A stretch of DNA of 64,000 nt from Sphingomonadaceae bacterium (GCA_947451145.1 CANFXW010000008.1:62001-126000), one strand, 5' to 3'; positions 53,222-62,587 are shown, counted from the stretch's first letter. Notes: a model not told the origin generated them from the letters alone. Numbers and translations are program-made.

Positions 53222-53893
53222 TCAGCTCTCCTGCCGCCCCTTGAAGCCTTGCGCGATCACGTACCATTCCGATGAACCCTTGCGGCTTGCGGGCGGTTTG
53301 GCGTGCTTGACCACGCGGAAGTTCTTCTTGAGCAGGCCGAGCAATTCGGCATCGGTGCCGCCGGCAAAGACTTTGGCGACGAAAGCACCGTCGGTCGCCA
53401 ACGTGTTGATCGCGAAGTCCACCGCCGTTTCCACCAGCCCCATTGTGCGCAGGTGGTCGGTCGCCTTATGGCCAACCGTGTTCGCCGCCATGTCGGACAG
53501 GATCAGGTCGGGCGGCCCATCCAGCGCGCCTTCCAGCGCGGCTGGGGCTTCATCGGCCATGAAGTCCATCTGGAAAATCGTCACGCCCTCGATCGGATCT
53601 GTGGGCAACAGGTCGATGCCGACAACCTTGGCCGCAGGCGCGTGCTGGCGGACGATCTGGCTCCAGCCGCCCGGCGCGATCCCCAGATCGACGACGCGCT
53701 TCACGCCTTTGAGCAGGGAAAAACGTTCATCCAGTTCAGCCAGCTTGTAGGCCGCACGGCTGCGATATCCATCCGCCTTGGCCTGCTTGACATAGGGGTC
53801 ATTCAGCTGTCGCGTCAGCCAGCGGGTAGAACTCGCGGTGCGGCCTTTGCCCGTCTTCAGCCGTTTGACCGGATCGCGCCCAGAGCCCCTCAT
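53222..53893 (-). CDS. rlmE: 23S rRNA (uridine-2'-O) methyltransferase RlmE (FtsJ)
   Basis: A 223-residue SAM-dependent enzyme that 2'-O-methylates a uridine in the 23S rRNA A-loop. The N-terminus is basic (RNA binding), 'YRSRAAYKLAEL' carries the catalytic Lys, 'VVDLGIAPGGWSQ' is the SAM motif, 'LILSDMAANTVG' the Asp, 'FVAKVFAGG' the second Lys and 'SSEWYVIAQGF' the Glu of the K-D-K-E set. It is coupled to the upstream ppx/gppA gene (ATGA overlap), a common alphaproteobacterial pairing. Confidence 0.95.
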   Translation of the reverse strand: MRGSGRDPVKRLKTGKGRTASSTRWLTRQLNDPYVKQAKADGYRSRAAYKLAELDERFSLLKGVKRVVDLGIAPGGWSQIVRQHAPAAKVVGIDLLPTDPIEGVTIFQMDFMADEAPAALEGALDGPPDLILSDMAANTVGHKATDHLRTMGLVETAVDFAINTLATDGAFVAKVFAGGTDAELLGLLKKNFRVVKHAKPPASRKGSSEWYVIAQGFKGRQES

Positions 53894-55104
53894 CGCTGAT
53901 CCAGATGTTCGACGACACGGCGCACGTGGCCCGGGTGTCCGCCTGCCGCCATCAGGCTGCGCAGGATGCCTTCACGGATGCCGCGGTCAGCCACGCCGAG
54001 CCGGTCCGCCGGCCACAAGTCAAGGATCGTTTCGAGAATGGCACAGCCTGCGACGACCAGATCGGATCGCTCGGTGCCGATGCAGGGCTGCGCGCGGCGC
54101 TCTTCAGGGGTCATGGTTGAAAGGCGTGCGCTGACATCGCGCATGGCTTCGGCGGGGAGGATCAGCCCATCGACCGCCGAGCGGTTGTAATGCTCAAGCT
54201 CAAGATGGAGACTGGCCAGCGTGGTTACTGTTCCGCTGGTGCCGAGCAGGCGCAATTCGGGGATCGGTCCTTTTTCTCGCATCGGGCTGATCCGTTGGGC
54301 GAAATCGGCGAAACTGTCGCGCACCAGTTTGCGCATCTTGGCATAGTGCGCGGCGCGGCCTTCGGCATCGGCAGGCTCTTCCCCGCAGCTTTCGGTGAGC
54401 GATACCACGCCCCAGGGCACCGATTGCCAATCGAGAATGCGCGGGACAGTCGGCGTGCTTTCGATCAGCACCAGCTCGGTCGATCCGCCGCCGATATCGA
54501 AGATCATCGCCGGGCCTTCGCCGCTTTCGAGCAGGATGTGGCAGCCCAGAACAGCAAGCCGGGCCTCTTCGCGGGCGGTGATGACGTCGAGGTGGATGCC
54601 GGTCTCGCGCTTGACGCGTTCGATGAACTCGCCGCCGTTCTCGGCGCGGCGGCAGGCTTCGGTCGCAACCGAGCGGGCAAGCTGGACGTTGCGCTTTTTA
54701 AGCTTCTCGGCGCAGACCGCCAAGGCAGCCAGAGCGCGGTCCATCGCTTCGTCGGATAGCCGCCCGGTCTGCGCCAGCCCTTCACCCAGCCGCACGACGC
54801 GGCTGAAGGCATCGATCACCACAAAGTTCTGGCCTTGGGGCCGGGCGATCAGCAGTCGGCAATTGTTGGTGCCAAGGTCTATTGCTGCATATGCCTGCCG
54901 CTGCGCGTTGCTCGGGGGCTGGCGCTGTGCGCCGCCCTGTCCGGAACGCGGGGACGCGCCTTGCCTTTCCGGTTTCTGGCCGGAATCACGCGAAACGGAA
55001 TGCGGGCGCTGGCGCTCAGACGATGTGTCCGGCCTGCCAGTTTCGGGAATCGCCTCGCCTCTACCTGTCTCCTCGCGCGCTTCCGGCGGAATAAGGTCCG
55101 CCAT
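53890..55104 (-). CDS. Ppx/GppA-family phosphatase
   Basis: A 404-residue exopolyphosphatase/guanosine pentaphosphate phosphatase-type protein of the ASKHA fold. 'YAAIDLGTNNCRLLIA' is the first phosphate loop, 'VRLGEGLAQTGRL' follows, 'FDIGGGSTELVLI' is the second loop and 'LGTSGTVTTLA' the third. A non-conserved, Pro/Arg-rich N-terminal tail of about 60 residues precedes the fold. ATG 55104 is preferred over TTG 55119. The length suits the short alphaproteobacterial form without a C-terminal HD domain. It acts on polyphosphate or pppGpp (family knowledge). Confidence 0.9.
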   Translation of the reverse strand: MADLIPPEAREETGRGEAIPETGRPDTSSERQRPHSVSRDSGQKPERQGASPRSGQGGAQRQPPSNAQRQAYAAIDLGTNNCRLLIARPQGQNFVVIDAFSRVVRLGEGLAQTGRLSDEAMDRALAALAVCAEKLKKRNVQLARSVATEACRRAENGGEFIERVKRETGIHLDVITAREEARLAVLGCHILLESGEGPAMIFDIGGGSTELVLIESTPTVPRILDWQSVPWGVVSLTESCGEEPADAEGRAAHYAKMRKLVRDSFADFAQRISPMREKGPIPELRLLGTSGTVTTLASLHLELEHYNRSAVDGLILPAEAMRDVSARLSTMTPEERRAQPCIGTERSDLVVAGCAILETILDLWPADRLGVADRGIREGILRSLMAAGGHPGHVRRVVEHLDQR

Positions 55105-55216
55105 ATTCGTATTACTCAAATTGTGTTGCCCCGCGTGTCGCGGGCTTCGAAGCTAATGCTAGACCTGCGGGCCGACTTGAGCAAGCACGTAGACACAGGG
55201 TTGGAAGCAATTGCCC

Positions 55217-55245
55217 TTGACCCAGTGTTTGGCGGCGACTAAGCG
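55217..55245 (+). promoter_or_regulatory. Candidate promoter of tRNA-Gln
   Basis: TTGACC (55217-55222) is followed after 17 bases by TAAGCG (55240-55245), 12 bases before the mature tRNA start. The -35 box is strong and the -10 box weak. The position is right for tRNA transcription. Confidence 0.4.
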
Positions 55246-55257
55246 CCCGTTCCGCAT

Positions 55258-55331
55258 TGCCCCGTCGTCTAATGGTAGGACTACGGATTCTGATTCCGTC
55301 TATCGAGGTTCGAATCCTCGCGGGGCATCCA
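55258..55331 (+). tRNA. tRNA-Gln (anticodon CTG)
   Basis: The 74-base gene folds as a cloverleaf. The acceptor stem TGCCCCG (55258-55264) pairs with CGGGGCA (55321-55327), followed by T and an encoded CCA (55329-55331). The anticodon stem ACGGA/TCCGT encloses the loop TTCTGAT with anticodon CTG, reading CAG (Gln). The T-arm GAGGTTCGAATCCTC is standard. The convergent hydroxylase gene ends inside it. Confidence 0.95.
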
Positions 55332-56229
55332 TTTCTTTCTGCGGCACTTCCTGTGAGGAAGCCTCCAGCCACCGCTCCCGGATCATGTCGCTGGTTTCGC
55401 GCGATCCGTCGTGGCTCCATCCCGGCACCCGCCAGACATAGCCCAACTTTGCCCGCCATGGCGCGTGCCACAGGTCTTTGGCGATGCCGGTCCATTCGTG
55501 GAATGCCGCCCAAAGCAGGTTATTGCTGCCCAGCTGCTTGATGATGCCATAGTGGATGCGCGTGCCGTCGAGTTCCGGTTGATAGGTGCCGAACAGACGG
55601 TCCCAGACTATGAACACACCGGCATAGTTGCGATCGAGATATTGCGGGTTCACCGCGTGGTGCACCCGGTGGTGGCTGGGGGTGTTCATCACCGCTTCGA
55701 ACCAGCGCGGGCAGCGGCCGATCGCTTCGGTGTGGATCCAGAACTGATAGATCAGGTTCACGCCGCCAACAGTGGCTATCATCAGCGGATGGAAGCCGAG
55801 TAACGCTGGCCAGATGCGGAAGGCGAAGGACAGCGCAATAAAGCCCGTCCAGGTCTGCCTCAGCGCGGTCGAGAGGTTGTAGTGTTGGCTGGAGTGGTGG
55901 TTGACGTGGGCGGCCCAGAACCAGCGCACCCGGTGGCCGCTGCGGTGGGCCCAGTAGTAGTTGAAATCGTCGAGCACGAAGCAGGCGGCCCACGCCCACC
56001 ATTCCCAGCCAATCGTGAAAATGCGGTGCTGATAGAGCGACAAGGCGCCGGCAGTGACCAGTCCGGCGCTCAGGAGGTTGAACGCTGTCGACCCTAGTCC
56101 CAACGCCAACGACGTCAGTGTATCGTTAGGCTCAAAGTTGCGGGGTGCGCGTTTGCGGGCCCACAGCATCTCAGCCAGTATCAGCAGCATGAATGCAGGG
56201 ATGGCATAGGTGACAGGATCCGAAGTCAC
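55300..56229 (-). CDS. Sterol desaturase/fatty-acid hydroxylase family protein
   Basis: A 309-residue membrane di-iron hydroxylase. Its hydrophobic helices enclose the histidine boxes 'HRSGH', 'HVNHHSSQHYN' and 'NTPSHHRVHH', which bind two irons. The family hydroxylates or desaturates sterols, carotenoids, hopanoids or fatty acids. The frame runs through a variable tail and stops only inside the tRNA-Gln gene ('DAPRGFEPR' is tRNA sequence read backwards). So the conserved protein is a little shorter than the frame suggests. The start overlaps the upstream small membrane protein gene by 4 bases. Confidence 0.88.
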   Translation of the reverse strand: MTSDPVTYAIPAFMLLILAEMLWARKRAPRNFEPNDTLTSLALGLGSTAFNLLSAGLVTAGALSLYQHRIFTIGWEWWAWAACFVLDDFNYYWAHRSGHRVRWFWAAHVNHHSSQHYNLSTALRQTWTGFIALSFAFRIWPALLGFHPLMIATVGGVNLIYQFWIHTEAIGRCPRWFEAVMNTPSHHRVHHAVNPQYLDRNYAGVFIVWDRLFGTYQPELDGTRIHYGIIKQLGSNNLLWAAFHEWTGIAKDLWHAPWRAKLGYVWRVPGWSHDGSRETSDMIRERWLEASSQEVPQKEMDAPRGFEPR

Positions 56230-56636
56230 GCCGCGGAGCCTTCCAGCCGCCGCAGGCTGCCAGCCCAGGCCTGGGCCTCCGCCCCTAGATCAAGCGTAAT
56301 TGCACCAAACATGCGCTCGCCCGAAGCAATGGTCAGCAGATTTCGGTCGAGCCGCGAACCGTGGTGGCTTGTCAGCAAGCGGGCGACAAAATTTACCCCT
56401 TGGCGCCGAACCAGCATGACCCGCCCGGCTTTGTCACGCAGCAATGCGCCAATGCCTGCACGATCGATGGCAATGTCTACGGGTTCGAAAGTACAGTTAG
56501 CCATGCGGGCGAGTTCGCGCACTTCGTCGTCGCTGCGCAGGCGGACATCCCCGCCAAGGCCCAAGATGCGGGCCAACCAGCTCACCAGCAGGATCGCGAT
56601 CAGCGAACCACCAAGCTGGAGAGCAATCGCCGTCAC
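56226..56636 (-). CDS. Small single-span membrane protein, unknown function
   Basis: A 136-residue protein with one N-terminal membrane helix (about residues 5-25, 'LGGSLIAILLVSWLARILG') and a cytoplasmic domain with 'DEVRELA', 'FEPVDIAIDRAGIGALLRDKAGRVMLVRRQGVNFVARLL'. No known catalytic motif. It overlaps both neighbours by 4 bases, between the hydroxylase and the DUF442-like phosphatase, which suggests a conserved three-gene unit. I do not recognise a named family. Confidence 0.75.
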   Translation of the reverse strand: MTAIALQLGGSLIAILLVSWLARILGLGGDVRLRSDDEVRELARMANCTFEPVDIAIDRAGIGALLRDKAGRVMLVRRQGVNFVARLLTSHHGSRLDRNLLTIASGERMFGAITLDLGAEAQAWAGSLRRLEGSAA

Positions 56637-57067
56637 TGGTTGCGGGAAGCCAGCATGTCGACAATCTGCCGCACGGGGCCGATGTCATAACCGGCATTGG
56701 CAGCGGCTCTCGCCAGATCATCAGGATTGGCGCCTTCACTTGCTCTGGCCAGCGACCAGAGAAGGGTCGAGCGCGTGCCGGAACGGCAATAGGCGAGGAT
56801 TTTGCCGGCTCCGGCCTTGCCAAGCGCTTCGGCCATGGCCTTTACTTGTGGTTCGCTAAAGCCGGCGTGGGTCACAGGGATCGCAACATAATCCAAACCA
56901 GCCGTGCGTGCCGCCGCTTCGATCTCGGAGCCGGGCGTCTGGCCGGGCTCTTCGTCTTCGGGGCGGTTGTTGATGATCAGCGTCACCCCCATGGAAGCTG
57001 CATCGGCCACTTCGGTTACGCCGATTTGCGGGCTGGCATAGACCTGATCGGTCAGTTTCCGGAACAT
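56633..57067 (-). CDS. DUF442/TIGR01244-type phosphatase-like protein
   Basis: A 144-residue cytoplasmic protein opening 'FRKLTDQVYASPQIGVTEV' and carrying the Cys-phosphatase loop 'YCRSGTRSTLLW' (CxxxxxR). This matches the small TIGR01244/DUF442 family related to the N-terminal domain of beta-lactamase-like sulphur dioxygenase/Blh proteins. A role in sulphide handling or as a dual-specificity phosphatase is suggested from the family only. Confidence 0.82.
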   Translation of the reverse strand: MFRKLTDQVYASPQIGVTEVADAASMGVTLIINNRPEDEEPGQTPGSEIEAAARTAGLDYVAIPVTHAGFSEPQVKAMAEALGKAGAGKILAYCRSGTRSTLLWSLARASEGANPDDLARAAANAGYDIGPVRQIVDMLASRNQ

Positions 57068-57072
57068 TGGCT

Positions 57073-57870
57073 TTATCCTTCCCTGGTGCTGCGCGCCCTG
57101 GCGCGGCGGTTCCGCGCTATGATATTGAGCGTTTCGACGAGCGCAGAAAAGCCCATCGCCGCGTAAATATAGGCTTTGGGAATGTGTACGCCAAAACCAT
57201 CGGCGATCAGCACGACACCGATCATGACGAGGAAGGCGAGCGCAAGCATAACCAGCGTCGGGTTCTTTTCGATGAAGCGGGACAGCGGTTCTGCAGCAAA
57301 CAGCATGATGGCAACTGTGATTACCACTGCAGCGATCATCACCGGCACATCGTCGGTCATGCCGACGGCCGTCAGGATCGAATCGATCGAGAACACCAGG
57401 TCCAGCGCGATAATCTGGGCAATGGCCGAGGCAAAGCTAATTGCGGCGCTGCCCTTGTCGTGATCGAGCAGTTCCCCGCTTGCGCCCTCGGGATCCATGT
57501 TGTGGTGGATTTCCTTGGTCGCCTTCCACAGCAGAAAGAGCCCGCCGACAATCAGGATCAGATCGCGCCCGGAAAAGGCGGTTTCAAAACCGGGTTCTCC
57601 ATGTGGGCCCGGGGCACCTGTCAGGCCGAGGTTGATCAGTGGCTGTTGCAGGGTGACGATCCAGCCGATCAACAGCAGCAGCGCAATTCGCATGCCAAGG
57701 GCCAGGCCTAAGCCGATCTGCCGCGCGCGCTTGCGGTGCTCTGGCTGCAGCTTGTTTGAAAGAATGGCGATGAAGACAAGATTGTCGATACCAAGCACGA
57801 TTTCGAGCGTGATGAGGGTGAAAAGCGCAATCCAGGTGGCTGGATCACTGGCAAGGGCGACAATTTCCAT
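57073..57870 (-). CDS. TerC-family integral membrane protein
   Basis: A 265-residue inner-membrane protein with seven or so helices. '[23 protein letters not shown]' and '[18 protein letters not shown]' carry the paired acidic motifs of TerC/Alx, proteins linked to manganese export during metalation of exported proteins or to tellurite resistance. ATG 57870 starts the first helix properly. A 5-base gap separates it from the DUF442-like gene downstream. Confidence 0.9.
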   Translation of the reverse strand: MEIVALASDPATWIALFTLITLEIVLGIDNLVFIAILSNKLQPEHRKRARQIGLGLALGMRIALLLLIGWIVTLQQPLINLGLTGAPGPHGEPGFETAFSGRDLILIVGGLFLLWKATKEIHHNMDPEGASGELLDHDKGSAAISFASAIAQIIALDLVFSIDSILTAVGMTDDVPVMIAAVVITVAIMLFAAEPLSRFIEKNPTLVMLALAFLVMIGVVLIADGFGVHIPKAYIYAAMGFSALVETLNIIARNRRARARSTREG

Positions 57871-58121
57871 AAGCAGCTTTGTGCCAAGCAAGCACTCGCG
57901 TGGCAAGCTAGTCTGCCGCCGATCCGTGCAGAAATGTCACGCTTTCTGTCAGAAATTGGATCGCGATGATTCCATTCGCACTTGTGGATAAATTGGTCTA
58001 TGTCCGCCGATGCAGAGGAGGGTGCCGAGCGGATTTCGGTGTGATTCACTGTCGCCTCGCGCGTTTCGTCCGCGTGATCGAGGCAAGGATATCTGGGCGA
58101 AGCGAAGGTAATCTGGGTTTT
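57871..58121. other. Long divergent leader between terC and the cold-shock gene
   Basis: This is a 251-base region without a credible gene. Cold-shock genes often have long, structured leaders, and the right half (57960-58121) is likely the 5' untranslated part of the downstream message. The frame here continues in phase with the cold-shock gene but its codons look non-homologous. I cannot draw a specific thermosensor fold by eye. Confidence 0.4.
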
Positions 58122-58877
58122 ATGGGTTTCGATAGAGGTCGTCGCGGCCGGGGGCGCGACAAGAGGGACGGTTTCGGCGAAGAAGGCGGTTTTGATCCCT
58201 TCATGGGCGGTGGTGACCGTTCGGGCGGCGGTGACCGCTTTGGCGGCGGCGGCGACAGGTTCGGCGGTGGCGGTGCTCCGCGCGGCGGCTTCGGCGGCGG
58301 CGGTGGTGGCGGTTTCGGCGGCCCACGTCCCGGCGGTGGTGGCGGCTTTGGCGGCCCACGTGGCGGCGGCGGTGGCGGCGGTATGCCTGCCCAGGTCGTT
58401 GGCGAAGGCAAAGGCGTCGTCAAGTTCTTCAACAGCAACAAGGGCTTCGGCTTCATCCAGCAGGATGGCGGCGGTGAGGACGTATTCGTCCACATCAGCG
58501 CGGTAGAGCGTGCCGGCCTCGAAGGTCTGGCCGAAGGCCAGCAGTTGGCTTTCACACTGGTTGATCGCGGCGGCAAGATCTCGGCCAGCGACCTTTCGGT
58601 TGTCGGCGATGTGATCGCGGTCGAGAAGCGCGAAGTCGCACCTCAGCGCGAACTGACCGGTGAGCGCACCAGCGGCACGGTCAAGTTCTTCAACGGGATG
58701 AAGGGCTTTGGCTTCATCACCCGTGATGACGGCCAGCCTGACGCATTCGTGCACATCAGCGCCGTGAAGAACTCCGGCATGGATGACCTTGCCGAAGGTG
58801 ACCGGCTTGAATTCGACATCGAAGTCGACCGACGAGGCAAGTATTCGGCGGTCAATCTGGCGCCGCGCCAGGACTGA
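58122..58877 (+). CDS. Double cold-shock-domain protein with glycine-rich N-terminus
   Basis: A 251-residue nucleic-acid-binding protein. Residues about 1-85 are Gly-rich with Arg/Asp/Phe ('GGGDRFGGGG' repeats). Two cold-shock domains follow: 'GVVKFFNSNKGFGFIQQDGGGEDVFVHISAV' and 'GTVKFFNGMKGFGFITRDDGQPDAFVHISAV', each with RNP-1 (KGFGFI) and RNP-2 (VFVHI/AFVHI). Two-domain cold-shock proteins are usual in alphaproteobacteria; the long RGG/GGDRF-type tail is an added low-complexity region that could aid RNA binding or condensation (inference). ATG 58122 begins the Gly-rich tail. Confidence 0.88.
   Translation: MGFDRGRRGRGRDKRDGFGEEGGFDPFMGGGDRSGGGDRFGGGGDRFGGGGAPRGGFGGGGGGGFGGPRPGGGGGFGGPRGGGGGGGMPAQVVGEGKGVVKFFNSNKGFGFIQQDGGGEDVFVHISAVERAGLEGLAEGQQLAFTLVDRGGKISASDLSVVGDVIAVEKREVAPQRELTGERTSGTVKFFNGMKGFGFITRDDGQPDAFVHISAVKNSGMDDLAEGDRLEFDIEVDRRGKYSAVNLAPRQD
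58196..58385. repeat. Glycine-codon-rich low-complexity tract
   Basis: GGC/GGT-rich sequence coding for the glycine-rich tail of the cold-shock protein, with short imperfect repeats of a GGTGACCG-GGCGGC unit (GGGDRFGG in protein). Not a CRISPR: the units are short and unspaced. Confidence 0.8.
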
Positions 58878-58933
58878 TCCCGAGCGATACCCGATCGGTT
58901 TGACCGGGAACTCGCAACACACAAACGCGTGGC

Positions 58934-58960
58934 AATGGCGGTCCGGATCGGGCCGCCATT
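58934..58960. terminator. Hairpin terminator after the cold-shock gene
   Basis: AATGGCGG (58934-58941) pairs with CCGCCATT (58953-58960) around an 11-base loop. It lies between the cold-shock gene and argD. The T-run after it is short, so it may be a partial terminator. Confidence 0.5.
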
Positions 58961-59013
58961 TGTCGTTTGCGCATCACCAAGTCGGTTTTCCAAGAATTCA
59001 AAGGAACGTTTCG

Positions 59014-60204
59014 ATGTCGATCACCCCCTTGATGCCAGTCTATCCGCGGACGGCATTCCGGCCCGTTGAGGGCGACCATTGCCACCTGATCGGTGAAGAT
59101 GGCCGGCGCTATCTCGATTTCGCCGCCGGCATTGCGGTCAATATTCTTGGCCACAGCCATGCGGGTCTGATCGGCGCGATCCAGCGTCAGGCGGAAAAGC
59201 TGATGCACGTCTCGAACCTCTATGGCAGCCCGCAAGGCGAACATTTTGCCCAGCGGCTGGTCGATCTGACCTTTGCCGATACGGTGTTCTTCACCAATTC
59301 TGGGGCTGAAGCAGTGGAGTGCGCGATCAAGACCGCGCGCGCCTACCACAGCCATGCAGGCAACGACCACAAGTACGAGCTGATCACCTACAAAAATGCC
59401 TTCCACGGCCGGACCATGGGCACGATCAGTGCATCGAATCAGGAGAAGATGCACAAGGGGTTCCTGCCGCTGCTCCCTGGATTCAAGTACGTTGATTTTG
59501 ATGATCTGGACGGCACCAAGGCGGCGATCGGGCCGAATACAGCTGGCTTCCTGATTGAACCGATTCAGGGCGAGGGCGGAATCCGCCCTGCATCCGATGA
59601 ATTCATGCGGGGACTGCGCGCTCTGGCGGACGAGCACGATCTGATGCTGGTGCTGGACGAAGTGCAGTGCGGCTACGCGCGGAGCGGCACCTTCTATGCC
59701 TATGAGCAGTACGGGATCGAGCCCGATATTGTCGCGACGGCCAAGGGCATTGGCGGTGGCTTTCCACTGGGCGCTTGCCTCGCCACGGAGAAGGCGGCGC
59801 GCGGCATGGTCGCTGGCACGCATGGTTCGACCTATGGCGGCAATCCGCTGGCGATGGCCGCTGGTGAAGCGGTGCTGGATGTCGTGGCGAACGACGAGTT
59901 TCTGGCACACGTCCGCAAGATGGGGGAGCTTATCCGTGCTCGCCTGCAGCAGTTTATCGGCAATTATCCAGAGCTGTTCGAGGAAGTACGGGGCCGCGGA
60001 TTGATGTTAGGCCTCAAGATGAAGGTCGAGCCGCGCGGCTTCGTCGCGCACTTGCGCGACAATCATCAATTGCTCACCGTTTCCGGCGGTGACAACACGC
60101 TTCGGGTGGTGCCTCCGCTGGTGATTGATGAAGGCCATGTTGATGAGTTCATGGAAAAGCTTTCCGCAGCGGCGGCGAGCTATGATCCGAGGGGCGCAAT
60201 GTGA
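59014..60204 (+). CDS. argD: Acetylornithine aminotransferase (ArgD)
   Basis: A 396-residue PLP enzyme converting N-acetylglutamate semialdehyde to N-acetylornithine in arginine synthesis. Class III aminotransferase signs: '[17 protein letters not shown]', '[18 protein letters not shown]', 'FHGRTMG', '[18 protein letters not shown]' and the PLP-Lys in '[13 protein letters not shown]', then '[11 protein letters not shown]'. AAAGGAAC lies about 5 bases before ATG 59014. It is the first of argD-argF-hslO and overlaps argF by one base (TGATG). Confidence 0.95.
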   Translation: MSITPLMPVYPRTAFRPVEGDHCHLIGEDGRRYLDFAAGIAVNILGHSHAGLIGAIQRQAEKLMHVSNLYGSPQGEHFAQRLVDLTFADTVFFTNSGAEAVECAIKTARAYHSHAGNDHKYELITYKNAFHGRTMGTISASNQEKMHKGFLPLLPGFKYVDFDDLDGTKAAIGPNTAGFLIEPIQGEGGIRPASDEFMRGLRALADEHDLMLVLDEVQCGYARSGTFYAYEQYGIEPDIVATAKGIGGGFPLGACLATEKAARGMVAGTHGSTYGGNPLAMAAGEAVLDVVANDEFLAHVRKMGELIRARLQQFIGNYPELFEEVRGRGLMLGLKMKVEPRGFVAHLRDNHQLLTVSGGDNTLRVVPPLVIDEGHVDEFMEKLSAAAASYDPRGAM

Positions 60205-61130
60205 TGGTCCGGCATTTTCTCAATCTCTCCGACGCTGGCGGCGATGCCGTTGCCGCGATGACCAACGATGCGATCACCCGGAAGGCTGCGCGCGTCGGCA
60301 TGCCTAAGGGACAGGCCGATCAAGACGCCCCGCTGGCAGGACGCGTGCTCGCTGCGATCTTCGAAAAGAACTCTACGCGTACCCGCGTCAGCTTTGACAT
60401 GGCCATGCGTCAACTGGGTGGCTCGACGATGACGCTGGAGGCCGGATCGATGCAGCTTGGCCGCGGGGAAACTATTGCTGATACCGCGCGCGTGCTCAGC
60501 CGCATGGTCGATGCCATCATGATCCGCACCGATGATCACGCGAAGATCGAGGAATTGGCCGCCTATGCCACGGTGCCCGTGATAAATGGTCTGACAGACC
60601 TGTCGCACCCCTGTCAGATCATGGCCGATCTGCTTACCGTGATTGAGCACGGTAAGGCCCTGCCAGGGCTCGAAGTGGCTTGGCTGGGCGATGGCAACAA
60701 CGTGCTCAATTCCATCGTCGAGGCAGCCGGACTGATGAAGTTCAACGTCCGCATCGGCGTGCCGGAAGGCTATGACTGCGATCAGTCATTCGTCGCTGCA
60801 GCTCAGGCAGCGGGTGCAAATGTCCGCGTGGAGCGCGATCCGGTCGCAGCCGTCGCTGGCGCAGATGTGGTTGTTACCGATACGTGGATTTCAATGGGCC
60901 AGGCCCATGCCGAGGCAAAGCTGGCGGCAATGGAGCCCTATCGGGTCGATGCCGCCCTAATGTCGCACGCCAAGGCCGATGCCTTGTTCTTGCACTGCCT
61001 GCCAGCCCACCGCGGCGAGGAAGTGACCGACGCAGTAATCGACGGCCCGCGCTCGGTGGTGTGGGATGAAGCAGAGAACCGCATTCACGCGCAAAAAAGC
61101 GTTCTGCGCTGGGCCTTCGGTCAACTGTGA
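60204..61130 (+). CDS. argF: Ornithine carbamoyltransferase (ArgF)
   Basis: A 308-residue enzyme that joins carbamoyl phosphate and ornithine to citrulline. '[16 protein letters not shown]' is the carbamoyl-phosphate site (STRTR), '[14 protein letters not shown]' follows, 'YDCD' and '[13 protein letters not shown]' bind ornithine, and '[13 protein letters not shown]' is the HCLP motif. ATG 60204 shares its A with the argD stop; GTG 60201 is also in frame. The 3' end overlaps hslO by 4 bases (GTGA). Confidence 0.96.
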   Translation: MVRHFLNLSDAGGDAVAAMTNDAITRKAARVGMPKGQADQDAPLAGRVLAAIFEKNSTRTRVSFDMAMRQLGGSTMTLEAGSMQLGRGETIADTARVLSRMVDAIMIRTDDHAKIEELAAYATVPVINGLTDLSHPCQIMADLLTVIEHGKALPGLEVAWLGDGNNVLNSIVEAAGLMKFNVRIGVPEGYDCDQSFVAAAQAAGANVRVERDPVAAVAGADVVVTDTWISMGQAHAEAKLAAMEPYRVDAALMSHAKADALFLHCLPAHRGEEVTDAVIDGPRSVVWDEAENRIHAQKSVLRWAFGQL

Positions 61131-62035
61131 GTGATAACAGCGCCATTCCGGAAGGCGAAACCGGGTTCGATTCGGTGCTCGCTTTCACAATTCCCGGGCG
61201 AAATGCGCGGGGACGGATCGTCAGGTTGGGGCCGCTACTGGATACCGTGCTTTCGGCGCACGACTATCCAGCCGCGATTCGTAACTTGCTGGCAGAGGCG
61301 TTGGTTATCACCGCTTTGGCTGGTTCCTTGCTCAAGGATCAACAGGCTCAGCTGACTATTCAGGCGCAGACCGATGGCGGTATCGTCGAGCTTCTGGTCT
61401 GCGACTATCTCGACGGTGCTTTGCGCGGCTACGTTCGGTACGATGCAGAACGATTGGCGGGGCTGGGCGCTAACCCATCGCTCTATGCTCTGTTCGGGAA
61501 GGGCTTCCTCGCCGTCACCTTTGATCTGGTCAGCACCAAACAGCGCTACCAGGGCATTGTGCCGGTTGAGGGCGATTCGCTGGCGGAGGCGGTCGAAAGT
61601 TACTTTGCCCAGTCAGAACAGGTGCCTACGCTGATACGGATTGGCGCACGGAGCACGAAGGGAGAATGCGTCGCCGGGGGAATACTGATCCAGCATCTGG
61701 CCGACGGCGAAGAAGGGCGTGAGCGATTGCACGTGCGGCTTGATCACCCTGAATGGGAGCATGTGGCTGTTATGGGTGGTTCGGTACGGCACGAGGAATT
61801 GGTAGCAAGCGATCTCTCGCTTGAGCAAATCGTCTGGCGCTTGTTCCACGATGAAGGCGAGATCAGGGTTGAGCACGAAGGCACGCTGACCAGAGGATGT
61901 CGCTGCGATGAAGCGTATTACCGGTCGGTTCTGTCACGCTTCCCTGATACCGATCTTGCTGAAATGCGCGAAGCTGACGGGTTGATCTCCGTCGATTGCG
62001 CTTTTTGTTCCAAGGTGTTCAAGATCGAGATTTGA
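61127..62035 (+). CDS. hslO: Redox-regulated chaperone Hsp33
   Basis: A 302-residue cytoplasmic holdase chaperone activated by oxidation. The N-terminal domain has '[25 protein letters not shown]' and the C-terminal zinc switch is CxC ('GCRCDE') followed by CxxC ('CAFC'). GTG 61127 overlaps the argF stop, so it is co-translated with the arginine genes, as is typical in sphingomonads (from memory). Confidence 0.93.
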   Translation: MSDNSAIPEGETGFDSVLAFTIPGRNARGRIVRLGPLLDTVLSAHDYPAAIRNLLAEALVITALAGSLLKDQQAQLTIQAQTDGGIVELLVCDYLDGALRGYVRYDAERLAGLGANPSLYALFGKGFLAVTFDLVSTKQRYQGIVPVEGDSLAEAVESYFAQSEQVPTLIRIGARSTKGECVAGGILIQHLADGEEGRERLHVRLDHPEWEHVAVMGGSVRHEELVASDLSLEQIVWRLFHDEGEIRVEHEGTLTRGCRCDEAYYRSVLSRFPDTDLAEMREADGLISVDCAFCSKVFKIEI

Positions 62036-62135
62036 ACTCATTTCATCGCTAGAATTACTCGCTTGGTCGCAGTGGGCATATGCTGTATAGTGCGTGCTGG
62101 TCGGGCTTGTCCGACTTGTTGTGATTCTGGATACG

Positions 62136-62546
62136 ATGAAGCGACTGGTCATTACCGCTGTTGCCTTAGCCATGGGATTTGTGCCCGGCCTGGCTGCGCC
62201 TGTTGCGGGGCAGGGGCGCCAGTTGGCAATGCTTGATCAGATTCCGGATGGGCGCTGGGAACTGCACTTTCGTGACCGCCCGGATTTGGTCCAGCGGCTT
62301 TGCATTCACGATGCGCGGAACTTGATCCAGCTTCGCCATCCGGAGCAGGCCTGTGACCGGGTCGTAGTTGAAGATGGCGCCAATGCTGTCACTGTCCAAT
62401 ACACTTGTCGTGGCCGTGGCTATGGGCGCACCCACATCAGGCGCGAGACTGCACAGCTGATTCAAGTTGAATCACAAGGAATTGCGGGCGGATTGCCATT
62501 TGATTTTGCTGCCGAGGGCCGCCGCGTTGGTGATTGTCCAGCCTGA
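62136..62546 (+). CDS. Small exported Cys-containing protein (DUF3617-like)
   Basis: A 136-residue protein with a signal peptide ('ALAMGFVPGLAAP') and a small beta-rich domain: 'DQIPDGRWELHFRD', 'LCIHDARNLIQLRHPEQACDRVVVEDGANAVTVQYTCRGRGYGRT', ending in a Cys. Four Cys likely form two disulphides. The pattern resembles periplasmic DUF3617 proteins of unknown role. ATG 62136 begins the signal peptide; codons upstream in frame do not. Confidence 0.7.
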   Translation: MKRLVITAVALAMGFVPGLAAPVAGQGRQLAMLDQIPDGRWELHFRDRPDLVQRLCIHDARNLIQLRHPEQACDRVVVEDGANAVTVQYTCRGRGYGRTHIRRETAQLIQVESQGIAGGLPFDFAAEGRRVGDCPA

Positions 62547-62587
62547 GTTTCATTGCCTGCCGGGCTGATCGGCGCTAGCGCACGGCT

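Noticed and set aside
55258..55331. tRNA-Gln as an integration site for a mobile island
   Set aside because: No integrase, no direct repeat of the tRNA 3' end and no phage-like genes nearby; the flanks are core genes.
58196..58385. Repeats that might suggest a CRISPR or tandem-repeat array
   Set aside because: The units are glycine codons without constant-length spacers, inside a coding sequence.
57708..58922. Long minus-strand open frame of about 400 codons opposite the cold-shock gene
   Set aside because: It is the antisense of the Gly-rich and cold-shock coding sequence and of terC, with Ala/Thr runs that mirror GGC repeats. The plus-strand domains are unmistakable.
62547..62587. preQ1 riboswitch upstream of queC
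   Set aside because: Only 41 bases separate the genes and no pseudoknot-type sequence is visible there.
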